A stretch of DNA of 64,000 nucleotides from Sphingomonas sp. LHG3406-1. GTDB taxonomy: Bacteria > Pseudomonadota > Alphaproteobacteria > Sphingomonadales > Sphingomonadaceae. Where the stretch lies: positions 186,001 through 250,000 of the forward strand of contig NZ_CP069128.1 in the NCBI RefSeq assembly GCF_029637485.1, in the 5' to 3' direction. Shown here piece after piece: positions 9,318 to 20,444 of this stretch; within the stretch, counting starts at the first letter, position 1; each line of letters opens with the position of its first letter. The position numbers and the translations under genes were made by a program. The notes beneath the pieces were generated by a model. That model searched no databases and was not told where the DNA came from. It worked only from the letters and a program-made list of their open reading frames with translations.

Positions 9318-9659
9318 TCACTCCTTGAACGCGGCCTCGACGGCCGCGCGATTGTTCGCTTTGTTTTCGTCCTCGCCGCTGACCCAGCGCCCAACCGCCG
9401 CGATCAGCGGCTTGCGGGCGATGTAGGCCGCCGCAGCCGCCGCGATCCCGGCCGCCATCAAGGGCTTGTCCTTGACCGCGGTGACGGTGTCGTCGGCGAC
9501 GACGATGCCCTTGTTCTTGGCCGTCTGGACCGCGTCCGACGCCAGCTTGCCCGGCGCCAGCCTGGTCTTCACCTCGTCGAGCGTCGCCATCAGCCGCGCC
9601 TTGGCGACATCGGCGTCGCCGCGGGCACGGGCGATCCGCACCTCATGCACGTCGCTCAT
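9318..9659 (-). CDS. DUF3618-like protein
   Basis: A 113-residue protein resembling DUF3618: an N-terminal amphipathic helix (ARGDADVAKARLMATLDEVK, then TRLAPGKLASDAV) and a Gly/Ala-rich hydrophobic segment (KPLMAAGIAAAAAAYIARKPLI) followed by a short polar tail. Such proteins sit next to holin-like YqjE homologues in many proteobacteria; function unknown. Its ATG overlaps the stop of the upstream holin-like gene by four bases (ATGA at 9656-9659), so the two are translationally coupled. Confidence 0.82.
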   Translation of the reverse strand: MSDVHEVRIARARGDADVAKARLMATLDEVKTRLAPGKLASDAVQTAKNKGIVVADDTVTAVKDKPLMAAGIAAAAAAYIARKPLIAAVGRWVSGEDENKANNRAAVEAAFKE

Positions 9660-10024
9660 TTCGCGGCTCCCTTCGGGTCGGACTTGGGAAGCTTGGAATA
9701 AGCGAGATAGCCGAGGAGGCCGGCGACGGCGCCGAGGATCACCACCGTCAGCAGCCCCGCCAGCGCCGCATTCATCGCCTGCGCCAACGCCACCCAGATG
9801 AGGGCGCAGAAGGCGAGGAAGGTGGCGTGGGCGAACAGCAGTGCCCCGATCCCGAAGGCGACGGGCGCTTTCAGCTCCGCCACCTTCTCGGTGCCGAGGG
9901 TCTTCACATAGGCGACTTCGGACCTGGCATAAGCCTTGCCGTCTTCGACCAGCCGATGGAGGAGATCGCCGATCCCCTCCTCAGCGGCGCCTTGCGGCGG
10001 CGGATTGCTGGCGGGCTGAAGCAT
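9656..10024 (-). CDS. Holin-superfamily III / YqjE-like membrane protein
   Basis: A 122-residue protein starting at the ATG at 10024 (MLQPASNPPPQG). A soluble helix (IGDLLHRLVEDGKAYARSEV) precedes two transmembrane segments, about residues 58-80 and 84-107. This is the arrangement of the actinobacterial holin-X/YqjE family, which despite its name is mostly chromosomal and not lytic. It starts four bases after the preceding gene. In E. coli the equivalent yqjE is next to yqjD and yqjK; the same grouping here suggests an inner-membrane stress function, which is inference. Confidence 0.85.
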   Translation of the reverse strand: MLQPASNPPPQGAAEEGIGDLLHRLVEDGKAYARSEVAYVKTLGTEKVAELKAPVAFGIGALLFAHATFLAFCALIWVALAQAMNAALAGLLTVVILGAVAGLLGYLAYSKLPKSDPKGAAK

Positions 10025-10028
10025 CGCT

Positions 10029-10715
10029 TCAGACCGTCGAGTCCGAGCGTCTGGCGCCGGCGCGGCGCTCGGCCGCAGCATCGTCCGGCATGCCGGCCTT
10101 GAGCAGGCGGACCAGGCCGAAGCCGAGGACAGCGGCCGCGGAAATGGCCACCCCCGGGCTCTTGCGGATCAGTTCGCGGGCATCGTCGACCAGCTCGTCC
10201 GGATCCTTGTTCTCGAGCGTGCTGGCGTAGCGCTGGATGGTCTCGCTCGCGGTGCGGGCGTATCCGGCATATTGCGGCCCCAGCTTCTCCTCGATCTGCT
10301 CGACGGTGTCGCCGATCAGGGTCGAGATGTTGCCGAGCGTCGCCGAACCGCTCTTGAGGCCGTCGCCGACCAGACCGCGAGCACGGCCGGTCGCTTCGTC
10401 GCGCGCCTTGGTGGTGACGTTGCCGACCATGCCGCGAATGCCGCCGGGGTTGCTTCCGCTTGTGTCGTCACCGGTCGAGCCGGTCGAGCGGGTGCCGGAG
10501 CCCGTACCCGTGCTGCCGCCGGTGATCAGCGCGTCGGTCTGGCTGTCGCTCGCCGTGGTGCTGGTGCGGGCGCCGGTCGAGTTGCCGGCGGTGGAGGGGC
10601 TTCCGCCCTGCATGCCGGTGCCGCTGCGGCCTGCGCCGCCGCCGCTTCCGCCGGTACCACCGGCCTCGATCACCGTGTCGGTGCCCTCGGGCAGCTTGTT
10701 CGTCGTGTCGGCCAT
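10029..10715 (-). CDS. Low-complexity YqjD-like membrane-anchored protein, first gene of stress operon
   Basis: A 228-residue protein from the ATG at 10715 (MADTTNKLPEG; AAAAGGAGT lies upstream). Residues 20-100 are Gly/Ser/Thr-rich and probably disordered. A helical region follows (TTKARDEATGRARGLV, LGNISTLIGDTVEQIEEKL), then the YqjD/ElaB-like end: DDARELIRKSPGVAISAAAV, a single membrane segment near residues 190-208 and a basic tail. E. coli YqjD anchors ribosomes at the membrane in stationary phase; whether this one does is unknown. It heads the four-gene operon behind an EcfG-type promoter. Confidence 0.83.
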   Translation of the reverse strand: MADTTNKLPEGTDTVIEAGGTGGSGGGAGRSGTGMQGGSPSTAGNSTGARTSTTASDSQTDALITGGSTGTGSGTRSTGSTGDDTSGSNPGGIRGMVGNVTTKARDEATGRARGLVGDGLKSGSATLGNISTLIGDTVEQIEEKLGPQYAGYARTASETIQRYASTLENKDPDELVDDARELIRKSPGVAISAAAVLGFGLVRLLKAGMPDDAAAERRAGARRSDSTV

Positions 10716-10763
10716 CAAAGCCACTCCTTTTCGAGACGCTGGAAAACTCTTGCTTGCCCGGAT

Positions 10764-10788
10764 AACGAGCCGACTAAGCCGCCGTTCC
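10764..10788 (-). promoter_or_regulatory. EcfG (general stress sigma factor) promoter
   Basis: On the minus strand GGAAC at 10788-10784, a 16-base spacer and CGTT at 10767-10764. This is an exact match to the alphaproteobacterial EcfG consensus. Transcription would start near 10757, leaving about 40 bases of leader before the first gene of the YqjD/YqjE-like operon. Position and operon content both fit general stress control. Confidence 0.8.
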
Positions 10789-10848
10789 GGTCACTCGGAC
10801 CGAGATTGGCACGGTAAGTGGACATTCAAGTCCGCAACGCCACCGTAA

Positions 10849-12162
<1,314 letters not shown>

Positions 12163-12168
12163 TCTCAA

Positions 12169-12264
12169 CGTCACCCCGGACTTGATCCGGGGTCTGAATG
12201 CCTCCGTCGGTCAGGCGCCGGACGACACAAAGGCAGCAGGTCCCGGGTCAAGCGCAGAACGACG
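12169..12264. repeat. REP-like intergenic repeat, copy 1
   Basis: Begins CGTCACCCCGGACTTGATCC; the segment 12174-12192 is a hairpin (CCCCGGA, loop CTTGA, TCCGGGG). It ends near TCCCGGGTCAAGC and a GACG. The same CGTCACCC(C)GG edge recurs at 35925-36014 and, inverted, at 25571-25640. It sits right after the eno stop and could end its transcript. Confidence 0.7.
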
Positions 12265-12346
12265 AAACGCTCGCTTCGTCACTTTTTTGTTGCTTGTCCG
12301 TGCCGAACCCCTTGCGCCCATGACTCAAGTCTGATTCTGTCTCTCT

Positions 12347-12667
12347 ATGGGAAGGGGAGCGGTCAGCCAGGCGCAGAGCCTCATCCGCCGGGCGATGTGG
12401 CCGGCGGTGTCGCTGCTCATCATCGGCACGTTCGGCGGTCATGCCGTGGCGGGTCCGAACGGCTTGCTCGCCTGGGGCGGCTATCACCGCGACCTCACCG
12501 AGAAGCGGCAGGAGCTCGCCAAGCTCGAAGCCGAGCGGCAGGCGCTCAAGCATCGGTCGGCGCTGCTCGACCCGCGCAAGGCCGATCCCGACATGGCCGA
12601 CGAACTGGTCCGCAAGGACCTCGGCCTGGTGCGGCCGGACGAGGTCATCGTCACGCTCGAGGATTGA
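12347..12667 (+). CDS. FtsB/DivIC-family septum formation initiator
   Basis: A 106-residue bitopic protein of the divisome. A cytoplasmic N-terminus (MGRGAVSQAQSLIRRAMW) leads into one transmembrane segment (about residues 17-33), then a periplasmic coiled coil (YHRDLTEKRQELAKLEAERQ) and the conserved end DPDMADELVRKDLGLVRPDE, which is the family's fingerprint. FtsB bridges FtsL and FtsQ in septal peptidoglycan activation. It lies between eno and pdhA, the common alphaproteobacterial order. Confidence 0.9.
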   Translation: MGRGAVSQAQSLIRRAMWPAVSLLIIGTFGGHAVAGPNGLLAWGGYHRDLTEKRQELAKLEAERQALKHRSALLDPRKADPDMADELVRKDLGLVRPDEVIVTLED

Positions 12668-12782
12668 GCCCACGGCCGTTCCGGCTATCGTGCCGCATAC
12701 GTAATCCTTGGCGGCAGCGGTTGCCCAAGGCCCGGACCGGCTCCTATAGAAACCGCAATCAGCAGATGAAGAGGTTGTGATA

Positions 12783-13832
12783 GTGGCGCGTTCGCCCAAG
12801 GCCGCGGCTCAGGCCGTCCCCCTGACCCCCAACAGAGAGCGCCCGCCGCAGCCGGAGCGCTATCAGGCGTCGAAGGAGGAGCTGCTTTCCTTCTACCACC
12901 AGATGCTGCTCATCCGTCGCTTCGAGGAACGGGCGGGGCAGCTTTACGGGCTCGGCCTGATCGGCGGCTTCTGCCACCTCTACATCGGCCAGGAAGCGGT
13001 TGCCGTCGGCCTGCAGAGCGCGATGACGGTCGGCAAGGACAGCGTGATCACCGGCTATCGCGACCATGGTCACATGCTCGCCTATGGCATCGATCCCAAG
13101 GTGATCATGGCCGAGCTGACCGGCCGCGCCGCCGGGATCAGCAAGGGCAAGGGCGGCTCGATGCACATGTTCTCGGTCGAACATGGCTTCTACGGCGGGC
13201 ATGGCATCGTCGGCGCGCAGGTGAGCCTCGGCACCGGCCTTGCCTTCAAGCACCAGTATAGCGGCGACGGCGGGGTCAACCTCGCTTACTTCGGCGACGG
13301 CGCGGCCAACCAGGGCCAGGTCTACGAGAGCTTCAACATGGCGCAGCTGTGGAAGCTGCCGATCATCTACGCCATCGAGAACAACCATTACGCCATGGGC
13401 ACCAGCGTCGAGCGGTCGGCGTCCGAGCCCGATTTCTACAAGCGCGGCGAGAGCTTCCAGATCCCGGGCATCCAGGTCGACGGCATGGACGTGCTGGCGG
13501 TGCGCGGCGCGGCGCAGGTGGCGCTGGAGTGGACGCGCAGCGGCAAGGGCCCGATCATCCTCGAATTGAAGACCTACCGCTACCGGGGCCATTCGATGAG
13601 CGACCCCGCCAAATATCGCACCCGTGAGGAAGTGCAGAGCTACCGCGAGAACCAGGACCCGATCCAGCGCGCCGAGAAGGAGCTGATCGGGATGGGCGTT
13701 CCTGAGGAAGAGCTCAAGAAGATCGACAAGGAGATCAAGGACATCGTGGTCGAAGCTGCGAAGTTCGCCGAAGAGGCGCCGGAGCCCGACGCGGGCGAGC
13801 TGTTCACCGACGTGCTGGTGGAGCGCTACTGA
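12783..13832 (+). CDS. pdhA: Pyruvate dehydrogenase E1 component, alpha subunit
   Basis: Thiamine-diphosphate-binding half of the heterotetrameric E1 that decarboxylates pyruvate and acetylates the lipoyl groups. I place the start at GTG 12783 because AGAGG (12770-12774) is eight bases upstream; GTG 12777 would be too close. That gives 349 residues. The ThDP motif runs from [17 protein letters not shown] to IYAIENN. Phosphorylation-loop-like [16 protein letters not shown] follows. The stop overlaps the pdhB start by one base (TGATG). Confidence 0.96.
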   Translation: MARSPKAAAQAVPLTPNRERPPQPERYQASKEELLSFYHQMLLIRRFEERAGQLYGLGLIGGFCHLYIGQEAVAVGLQSAMTVGKDSVITGYRDHGHMLAYGIDPKVIMAELTGRAAGISKGKGGSMHMFSVEHGFYGGHGIVGAQVSLGTGLAFKHQYSGDGGVNLAYFGDGAANQGQVYESFNMAQLWKLPIIYAIENNHYAMGTSVERSASEPDFYKRGESFQIPGIQVDGMDVLAVRGAAQVALEWTRSGKGPIILELKTYRYRGHSMSDPAKYRTREEVQSYRENQDPIQRAEKELIGMGVPEEELKKIDKEIKDIVVEAAKFAEEAPEPDAGELFTDVLVERY

Positions 13833-15262
13833 TGGGCGTCGAACTGAAGATGCCGGCGCTGTCCCCGACGATGGAGGAGGGGACGCTCGCCAAGTGGCTG
13901 GTCAAGGAAGGCGACCAGGTCAACGCGGGCGACATCCTCGCCGAGATCGAGACCGACAAGGCGACCATGGAGTTCGAGGCGGTCGACGAGGGAGTCATCT
14001 CCAAGATCCTGGTGCCCGAGGGTACCGACGGGGTGAAGGTCGGCACCGCAATCGCGCTGATGGGCGGGGAAGGCGGCGAAGCGGCTGCTCCGGCCGAACC
14101 CGCGACTTCGAGCGGCGAGCGCGCTCCCTCGACTGAGGCTCCGGCCTCTGCCGGCACGACGCAGAACCCGAGCGACCAGCAGACCGAAACCGCTTCGCAA
14201 AGCCAGAAGGCCGATACCGGGACAACCCAGCTGGCGAAGCCGCAGGCGATCGAACCGGAAGTGCCCGCCGGCACCGCCATGCAGAAGCTCACCCTCCGCG
14301 AGGCGCTGCGCGACGCGATGGCGGAAGAAATGCGCCGCGACGAGCGCGTGTTCGTGATGGGCGAGGAAGTCGCGCAGTATCAGGGCGCCTACAAGGTGAC
14401 CCAGGGGTTGCTCGACGAGTTCGGGCCGCGCCGCGTCGTCGATACGCCGATCACCGAACATGGCTTCGCCGGCCTCGGCTCGGGCGCGGCGATGGGCGGG
14501 CTGCGGCCGGTCATCGAGTTCATGACCTTCAACTTCGCCATGCAGGCGATCGACCACATCATCAATTCGGCCGCCAAGACCAACTACATGTCGGGTGGCC
14601 AGATGCGCTGCCCGATCGTCTTCCGCGGCCCGAACGGCGCGGCGAGCCGGGTGGCGGCGCAGCACAGCCAGAATTACGGCCCCTGGTACGCCAGCGTGCC
14701 GGGCCTGATCGTGATCGCCCCGTACGACGCGGCCGACGCCAAGGGGCTCTTGAAGGCGGCGATCCGGTCCGAGGATCCGGTCGTCTTCCTCGAGAACGAA
14801 CTGCTCTACGGGCAAAGCTTCGAGCTGCCGCAGGTCGAGGATTGGGTGCTGCCGATCGGCAAGGCCCGGACGATGCGTGAAGGCAGGGACGTCACCATCG
14901 TCAGCTATTCGATCGGCGTCGGAGTCGCGCTCGAGGCGGCCCAGACGCTGTCGCAGGAGGGCATCGAGGCCGAGGTCATCGACCTGCGCACGCTCCGCCC
15001 GCTCGACAAGGCGGCGGTGCTGGACAGCCTCAAGAAGACCAACCGCCTGGTGGTGGTGGAGGAAGGCTGGCCGACCTGCTCCATCTCCAGCGAGATCATC
15101 GCCATCTGCATGGAAGAAGGCTTCGACGACCTCGACGCGCCAGTGCTGCGGGTGACCAATGCCGACGTGCCGCTGCCCTATGCGGCGAACCTCGAGAAGG
15201 CGGCGCTGATCAAGGCGGCGGACGTGGTCGCGGCGGTGAAGAAGGTGACCTACCGCGGATGA
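13832..15262 (+). CDS. pdhB: Pyruvate dehydrogenase E1 beta subunit with N-terminal lipoyl domain
   Basis: Beta half of E1, 476 residues. Residues 1-78 form a lipoyl domain ([18 protein letters not shown]) with Lys43 in [10 protein letters not shown] as the lipoylation site. A flexible Ala/Thr/Ser/Gln linker covers about 79-145, and the E1-beta catalytic and C-terminal domains begin at [14 protein letters not shown]. The extra lipoyl domain on PdhB is a known alphaproteobacterial trait. The E2 and E3 genes are not in the window, so the complex is encoded at more than one site. Confidence 0.96.
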   Translation: MGVELKMPALSPTMEEGTLAKWLVKEGDQVNAGDILAEIETDKATMEFEAVDEGVISKILVPEGTDGVKVGTAIALMGGEGGEAAAPAEPATSSGERAPSTEAPASAGTTQNPSDQQTETASQSQKADTGTTQLAKPQAIEPEVPAGTAMQKLTLREALRDAMAEEMRRDERVFVMGEEVAQYQGAYKVTQGLLDEFGPRRVVDTPITEHGFAGLGSGAAMGGLRPVIEFMTFNFAMQAIDHIINSAAKTNYMSGGQMRCPIVFRGPNGAASRVAAQHSQNYGPWYASVPGLIVIAPYDAADAKGLLKAAIRSEDPVVFLENELLYGQSFELPQVEDWVLPIGKARTMREGRDVTIVSYSIGVGVALEAAQTLSQEGIEAEVIDLRTLRPLDKAAVLDSLKKTNRLVVVEEGWPTCSISSEIIAICMEEGFDDLDAPVLRVTNADVPLPYAANLEKAALIKAADVVAAVKKVTYRG

Positions 15263-15297
15263 TTGAAGGGAAAGCGATGCGGGCTTAAGTGGCCGCC

Positions 15298-15834
15298 ATG
15301 GCCATTCTCCCCATCGTCTGCATACCCGACCCGATCCTCCGTGAGACCTCGACCCCGGTCGAGACGTTCGACGCGGAACTGAAGACGCTCATCGCCGACA
15401 TGTTCGAGACGATGTACGACGCGCCCGGCATCGGGCTTGCGGCGGTGCAGGTGGGGGTGCCGAAGCGGCTGCTGGTGATCGACCTCCAGGACGGGGAGGA
15501 TGAGGAGGGCAAGCCGGTCAAGGACCCGCGGGTCTTCATCAATCCGGAGATCCTCGAGGAGAGCGACACGTTCGTCCCCTACAAGGAGGGCTGCCTGTCG
15601 ATCCCCGACCAATATGCCGACGTGATGCGTCCCGACCGGGTACGGACCAGGTGGCAGGATGCCGATGGCGGCTGGCAGGAGGAGGAGATCGACGGACTGC
15701 TGGCGGTGTGCCTGCAGCATGAGATCGACCATCTGAACGGCGTGCTGTTCATCGATCACCTGAGCCGGCTGAAGCGCGAGATGCTGCTGAAGAAGCTCGC
15801 CAAGGGCCGCAAGGACGGCACGATCGCGGCCTGA
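15298..15834 (+). CDS. def: Peptide deformylase
   Basis: Removes the formyl group from nascent N-termini. The ATG at 15298 gives 178 residues ([16 protein letters not shown]); a GTG nine bases upstream is the alternative. All three family motifs are present: [17 protein letters not shown] with the metal Cys, and QHEIDHLNG with the HExxH zinc/iron site. It has a slightly longer internal loop ([12 protein letters not shown]) than the E. coli enzyme. It lies 35 bases after pdhB and is convergent with purF across a hairpin-rich gap. fmt does not follow. Confidence 0.96.
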   Translation: MAILPIVCIPDPILRETSTPVETFDAELKTLIADMFETMYDAPGIGLAAVQVGVPKRLLVIDLQDGEDEEGKPVKDPRVFINPEILEESDTFVPYKEGCLSIPDQYADVMRPDRVRTRWQDADGGWQEEEIDGLLAVCLQHEIDHLNGVLFIDHLSRLKREMLLKKLAKGRKDGTIAA

Positions 15835-15840
15835 TTGTTG

Positions 15841-15913
15841 CCCGGCGCAGGCCGGGACACAGGAGCGCGCAAGCGCTGCTTCGCACCGCTGCGGGCCCCG
15901 GGCTGCGCCGGGG
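15841..15913. repeat. GC-rich inverted repeat between def and purF
   Basis: CCCGGCGCAG at 15841-15850 is the inverted complement of CTGCGCCGGG at 15903-15912; each arm also forms its own small hairpin (CCCGGC/GCCGGG at 15841-15856, CCCCGG/CCGGGG at 15897-15913). It lies between two convergent genes, so a two-way terminator or REP-like element is likely. There is no T-run. Confidence 0.65.
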
Positions 15914-15923
15914 TACAGTTACG

Positions 15924-17375
15924 TCAGCCTACCGCCGCCAGCTTGAGCCCGGCCTCTTCGGCCTTCTTCTCGGTGAGGTCCGTCAACCGGGTCGGATAGT
16001 CGCCGGTGAAGCAGGCGTCGCAGCGCTGCGGGCGGTCCGGGCTCCGCTGGTCGCCAAGGGCGCGGTAGAGCCCTTCGATGCTGATGAAGGCCAGCGAATC
16101 CGCGTTGATGTACTTGGCCATGGCCTCGACATCCATCTGGGCCGCCAGCAGCTTGGCGCGCTCGGGCGTGTCGACGCCATAGAAGCAGCTGTGGCGGGTC
16201 GGTGGCGAAGCGATGCGCATGTGCACCTCCCGCGCGCCGGCGTCGCGCATCATCTGGACGATCTTCACGCTGGTGGTGCCGCGCACGATCGAATCGTCGA
16301 TGAGGATGATCCTTTTGCCCTTGATCAGGGCGCTGTTGGCGTTGTGCTTGAGCTTGACGCCGAGGTGGCGGACCTCCTGGCTCGGCTGGATGAACGTCCG
16401 GCCGACATAGTGCGAGCGGATGATGCCCAGCTCGAACGGGATTCCGCTTTCCTGCGCATAGCCGATCGCCGCCGGAACGCCGCTGTCGGGAACGGGGACG
16501 ACGATGTCGGCGTCGATGCCGGCCTCGCGCGCCAGCTCGGCACCGATGCCCTTGCGCGATTCGTAGACGGAGGTGCCGTCGACGACGCTGTCGGGCCGCG
16601 AGAAATAGACATGCTCGAAGATGCAGGGGCGGGGGCTCGCCGCGGCGAAGGGACGGAAGCTGCGCAGGCCCTCGTTGTTGACGACGATCATTTCGCCCGG
16701 GCCGACCTCGCGCTCGTAGCGGGCGCCGATCACGTCGAGGGCGACCGTCTCGGAGGCGAAGATGACGGTGTCGCCGATGCGGCCCATGACCAGCGGGCGG
16801 ATGCCGAGCGGATCGCGGCAGGCGACCAGTCCCTGCTCGGTCAGCATGAGCAGGGAATAGGCGCCTTCCACCTGGCCGAGCGCGTCGACGATGCGGTCGA
16901 GCAGGGCGGTGTGGGCCGACGTCGCGACGAGGTGGATGATGACTTCGGTATCCGAGGTCGACTGGAAGATCGAGCCGCGGCGGTTGAGCGTGCGGCGAAG
17001 CTTCATCGCGTTCGAGAAATTGCCGTTGTGGGCGACCGCGAACCCGCCGTCGGCAAGCTCGGCGAAGAGGGGCTGGACGTTGCGCAGCGCCGAAGAGCCG
17101 GTGGTCGAATAGCGGACGTGACCGAGGGCGGTACGGCCGGGGAGGGCGCGGATGACCTCGTCACGGTCGAAATTGCCGGCGACATGGCCCTGCGCGCGGT
17201 GGGAGTGGAAGCCGCTCTGGTCGAACGAGCTGATTCCCGCCGCTTCCTGGCCGCGATGCTGGAGCGCGTGAAGGCCGAGCGCGACGAAGCTGGCGGCATT
17301 GTCGGCGTTCCACACGCCGAACACGCCGCATTCCTCGCGGAGCTTGTCGTCGTCAAAGGGATTGGTGGTGATCAT
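15924..17375 (-). CDS. purF: Amidophosphoribosyltransferase
   Basis: First committed step of purine synthesis: PRPP plus glutamine to phosphoribosylamine. The start is the ATG at 17375 (MITTNPFDDDKLREECGVFG), giving 483 residues, although the frame stays open far upstream. Cys16 follows a 15-residue propeptide and would be the N-terminal nucleophile after cleavage. The PRPP loop is RIILIDDSIVRGTTS. Cysteines in PRPCIFEHVYF, SCFYGVDTP and RCDACFTG match the four ligands of the Bacillus-type enzyme's 4Fe-4S cluster, so this is the Fe-S form. Single gene, convergent with def. Confidence 0.96.
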   Translation of the reverse strand: MITTNPFDDDKLREECGVFGVWNADNAASFVALGLHALQHRGQEAAGISSFDQSGFHSHRAQGHVAGNFDRDEVIRALPGRTALGHVRYSTTGSSALRNVQPLFAELADGGFAVAHNGNFSNAMKLRRTLNRRGSIFQSTSDTEVIIHLVATSAHTALLDRIVDALGQVEGAYSLLMLTEQGLVACRDPLGIRPLVMGRIGDTVIFASETVALDVIGARYEREVGPGEMIVVNNEGLRSFRPFAAASPRPCIFEHVYFSRPDSVVDGTSVYESRKGIGAELAREAGIDADIVVPVPDSGVPAAIGYAQESGIPFELGIIRSHYVGRTFIQPSQEVRHLGVKLKHNANSALIKGKRIILIDDSIVRGTTSVKIVQMMRDAGAREVHMRIASPPTRHSCFYGVDTPERAKLLAAQMDVEAMAKYINADSLAFISIEGLYRALGDQRSPDRPQRCDACFTGDYPTRLTDLTEKKAEEAGLKLAAVG

Positions 17376-17564
17376 GCCTGTCCCGCCCGGCTGCCGAGGC
17401 CGCGCATATAGGGAAGAGGTGGGGGTTTGTCGCCCCCTGTGCTTGCTTGAACAATAGGATTGCGGCTGGCACCGTCGAGCCGCCATGCCCGTTACCCTCC
17501 CGCACCGCCAGTCCGCCCTTGGCCGGCGAAGCGGACAATCAGGACGAAGTGGACGAACTGTACT

Positions 17565-18032
17565 TTGAGGCAGATTTTCTTTTTCCCAGCCGCCGCGCTC
17601 CTTGCCCTCGCTTCCTGCAGCGGAGAGCAAGAGGCGCCTTCGAACGTCCAGGGCAATGACGCGGCAGCGGCGGCTGAATCGCCGCTTGGAGGCGGCCGCC
17701 AGGTGTTCGCCGGCGCGGGCAAGGACCGGCTTTGCATCGGCGGCAGCAGCTCGCCGGCCGCCGTAATCACCTATGCCGCCGGCAGCCAGGCCAATTGCTC
17801 GGCGCGCGGCCGGGTCGAGGAGGAGCAGGGCAAGCTCTTCTTCCTGCCGCAGGACGATGGCGCGTGCCGCATCGAGCTGCGCCGCGACGGCACCGACAGG
17901 CTGACGCTTGGAAGGCCGAGTGCGGGTTGCGCTTATTATTGCGGTCCTGGCGCCAGCCTCGAGGGCAAGACCTTCGTCCGCATGGACAGGCCGGAACCGG
18001 TAACCGATCTCGCCGGCGATCCGCTTTGCTGA
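17565..18032 (+). CDS. Putative lipoprotein
   Basis: Unrecognised. The frame is open from 17460, but the likely start is the TTG at 17565, which gives 155 residues beginning with a clean signal: LRQIFFFPAAALLALASC, lipobox LASC, with lipidated Cys18. The mature part has three more regions with Cys pairs (DRLCIGGSS, QANCSARG, DGACRIEL, AGCAYYCGPGASL), so disulphides in the periplasm are plausible. The SD is weak. It is divergent from purF and lies 70 bases before an acyl-CoA dehydrogenase. Confidence 0.65.
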   Translation: MRQIFFFPAAALLALASCSGEQEAPSNVQGNDAAAAAESPLGGGRQVFAGAGKDRLCIGGSSSPAAVITYAAGSQANCSARGRVEEEQGKLFFLPQDDGACRIELRRDGTDRLTLGRPSAGCAYYCGPGASLEGKTFVRMDRPEPVTDLAGDPLC

Positions 18033-18102
18033 CAATGTTGTTGATTACGAGCGGCCTGCCCACCTAGAGCAGGCCAGACCCATTCGCCACGGAGTATCGT
18101 TC

Positions 18103-19899
18103 ATGCCCGTCTATACCGCCCCGGTTCGCGACACGCGCTACGTCCTCGATCACATCGTGCAGATGCAGAATTTCGGGAATCTGCCGGGCTTCGCCGACGC
18201 GACTCCGGACCTCGTCGAGGCGATCCTGAACGAAGGCGCGCGCTTCACCCAGGAAGTGCTGCTGCCGCTGAACCGGATCGGCGACGAGGAAGGCTGCACC
18301 CGGCACGAGGACGGGTCGGTGACGACGCCCAAGGGCTTCAAGGAGGCCTACAGGCAGTTCTGCGAACTCGGCTTCACCAGCCTCGCGGCGCCGCAGGAAT
18401 ATGGCGGGCAGGGGCTTCCGCACGTGCTTGCGACCGCGCTCAGCGAATATGTGCTGTCGGCCAACCAGAGCTTCGAGATGTACCACGGCCTGACCGCCGG
18501 CGCGATCGCGTCGCTGCTGGTCAAGGGCACGCCCGAGCAGCAGCAGACCTATGTGCCGAAGATGGTGTCGGGTGAATGGACCGGCACGATGAACCTGACG
18601 GAGCCGCATTGCGGCACCGACCTTGGCCTCATCAAGACCAAGGCCGAGCCGCAGGCTGACGGCAGCTACAAGATCTCGGGCACCAAGATCTTTATCTCCT
18701 CGGGCGAGCATGACATGTCCGAGAACATCATCCACCTGGTGCTGGCCAAGATCACCGGCGCTCCGGACAACGTGAAGGGCATCAGCCTGTTCGTGGTGCC
18801 CAAGTATATGGTCAACGAGGACGGTTCGGTCGGCGAGCGCAACAGCCTCGCCTGCGGCTCGATCGAGCACAAGATGGGCATTCACGGCAATTCGACCTGC
18901 GTCATGAACTATGACGGGGCGACCGGTTACCTGGTCGGCGAGCCGGAGAAGGGGCTGGCCGCCATGTTCATCATGATGAACGCGGCGCGCCTCGGCGTCG
19001 GCCTGCAGGGCCTGGCGCAGGGCGAGATCGCCTATCAGAACGCCGTCGCCTATGCGAAGGACCGCCGCCAGGGCCGGGCGATCAACCCCGCCATGCGCGA
19101 CCCCGACGCCAAGGCCGACAATCTGTTTGTCCACCCGGACGTCCGCCGGATGCTGCTGGAGGCCAAGGCCTTCAACGAGGCGGCGCGGGCGCTGATCCTG
19201 TGGGGCTCGCTCCAGGTCGACCTGTCCCGCAAGGGCGCGACCGAGGAGGAAAGGCAGAAGGCGGACGACATCATCAGCCTGCTCACCCCGGTCATCAAGG
19301 GCTATCTCACCGACAAGGGCTTCGAGGCCACGGTGAACATGCAGCAGGTATTCGGCGGCCACGGCTACATCCGCGAATGGGGGATGGAGCAGTTCGTCCG
19401 CGACGCCCGCATCGCGCAGATCTACGAAGGCACCAACGGTATCCAGGCGATGGACCTGGTCGGCCGCAAGCTCGCCCAGAACGGCGGCCGCGCGGTGCGG
19501 CTGATGTTCGAGACCATTGCCGGCGACATCGCCGAAGCGCGCAAGAACGGCGATCCGGCGGGCGTCGCGGGGCCGCTCGAGAAGGCGCTCGGCGAGCTCC
19601 AGGCGTCGACCATGTGGCTGGCGCAGAATGGCATGCAGGACCCCAATCACGCCGGCGCCGGCGCGGTGCCCTACATGCACCTGATGGGTCTGGTGACGCT
19701 CGGCTGGATGTGGCTCAAGATGGCCGACGTCTCGGCGCGGCTGGAGAATGAGGCGGGCGAGGATGCCGGCTTCCACCAGACCAAGCTGGCGACCGCCCGC
19801 TTCTACGCCCAGCGCGAACTGCCCAAGGCGAGCGCCTATCGCGGCCAGATCGAGGCCGGCGGCGATACTTTGATGGCGCTCGACGAAGCGGCGTTCTGA
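18103..19899 (+). CDS. Long-form acyl-CoA dehydrogenase (DmdC-like)
   Basis: FAD enzyme that oxidises an acyl-CoA to the enoyl-CoA and passes electrons to ETF. At 598 residues it is the long type with an extra C-terminal helical domain, the size of DmdC (3-methylmercaptopropionyl-CoA dehydrogenase) and related enzymes. Motifs are [15 protein letters not shown] for [17 protein letters not shown] and [17 protein letters not shown], where Glu442 is the expected catalytic base. The chain length or substrate cannot be read from sequence. No other beta-oxidation gene is adjacent. Confidence 0.92.
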   Translation: MPVYTAPVRDTRYVLDHIVQMQNFGNLPGFADATPDLVEAILNEGARFTQEVLLPLNRIGDEEGCTRHEDGSVTTPKGFKEAYRQFCELGFTSLAAPQEYGGQGLPHVLATALSEYVLSANQSFEMYHGLTAGAIASLLVKGTPEQQQTYVPKMVSGEWTGTMNLTEPHCGTDLGLIKTKAEPQADGSYKISGTKIFISSGEHDMSENIIHLVLAKITGAPDNVKGISLFVVPKYMVNEDGSVGERNSLACGSIEHKMGIHGNSTCVMNYDGATGYLVGEPEKGLAAMFIMMNAARLGVGLQGLAQGEIAYQNAVAYAKDRRQGRAINPAMRDPDAKADNLFVHPDVRRMLLEAKAFNEAARALILWGSLQVDLSRKGATEEERQKADDIISLLTPVIKGYLTDKGFEATVNMQQVFGGHGYIREWGMEQFVRDARIAQIYEGTNGIQAMDLVGRKLAQNGGRAVRLMFETIAGDIAEARKNGDPAGVAGPLEKALGELQASTMWLAQNGMQDPNHAGAGAVPYMHLMGLVTLGWMWLKMADVSARLENEAGEDAGFHQTKLATARFYAQRELPKASAYRGQIEAGGDTLMALDEAAF

Positions 19900-19907
19900 G
19901 CTGACGG

Positions 19908-20438
19908 CTATTGCAGCGCGACCTCCAGCACCTCGTCGTAATTCGGCCCGGCCTTGCCGAGCCGGCTTTCGAAGAGGACCAGCCGGTCCACCCGCCAGGG
20001 CGCGCTCGATAGCTCGCCATGGCGCTGGAGCCAGGAGCGCAGCGCGGGCTCCGGGCCGCTCCAGCGGGCGAGGGTGATGTGCGGATGGTAGGCGCGGGTC
20101 TCCGCCGGCAGGCCAGCCGACTGCACCGCGCGCTCGACCCGCTGGGCGAGAGCGGAGAGGGGCGCCTTCGGCTCGACGCCCGCCCATAAGGCCCCATGGC
20201 GACGGTGCGAGAAGCAGCCGACGCCATGGAGCCTGAGGTCGAAGGCCGCGGCGGACAGGCTGGCGATCGCCGCCGCCACGTCATCCGCGGTCCCGCCATC
20301 CACCTCGCCGATGAAGCGCAGGGTCAGGTGCAGGCTGTCGGCATGGACCCAGCGCAAGCTCGCCGGCTCGTCCATGCAGTCGAGCAGGAGGTCGGCGACG
20401 TCCTCGGGGATGGGCAGAGCGACGAACAGGCGGTGCAT
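19908..20438 (-). CDS. thpR: RNA 2',3'-cyclic phosphodiesterase (2H family)
   Basis: A 176-residue 2H phosphoesterase (formerly 2'-5' RNA ligase). The two HxT motifs are His37-Leu-Thr39 (LHLTLRFIGEVDG) and His120-Ile-Thr122 (HPHITLAR); the family hydrolyses 2',3'-cyclic phosphates to 2'-phosphates. It begins MHRLFVALPIPE, the usual start. It is the last gene of a five-gene minus-strand operon, only six bases after the K+ channel gene, which is not its usual company. Confidence 0.92.
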   Translation of the reverse strand: MHRLFVALPIPEDVADLLLDCMDEPASLRWVHADSLHLTLRFIGEVDGGTADDVAAAIASLSAAAFDLRLHGVGCFSHRRHGALWAGVEPKAPLSALAQRVERAVQSAGLPAETRAYHPHITLARWSGPEPALRSWLQRHGELSSAPWRVDRLVLFESRLGKAGPNYDEVLEVALQ

Positions 20439-20444
20439 GGGCGT

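Noticed and set aside
17376..18035. Continuation of the purF frame for 220 codons upstream
   Set aside because: No homology, no SD; the conserved N-terminus with propeptide begins at 17375. It overlaps the lipoprotein gene on the other strand.
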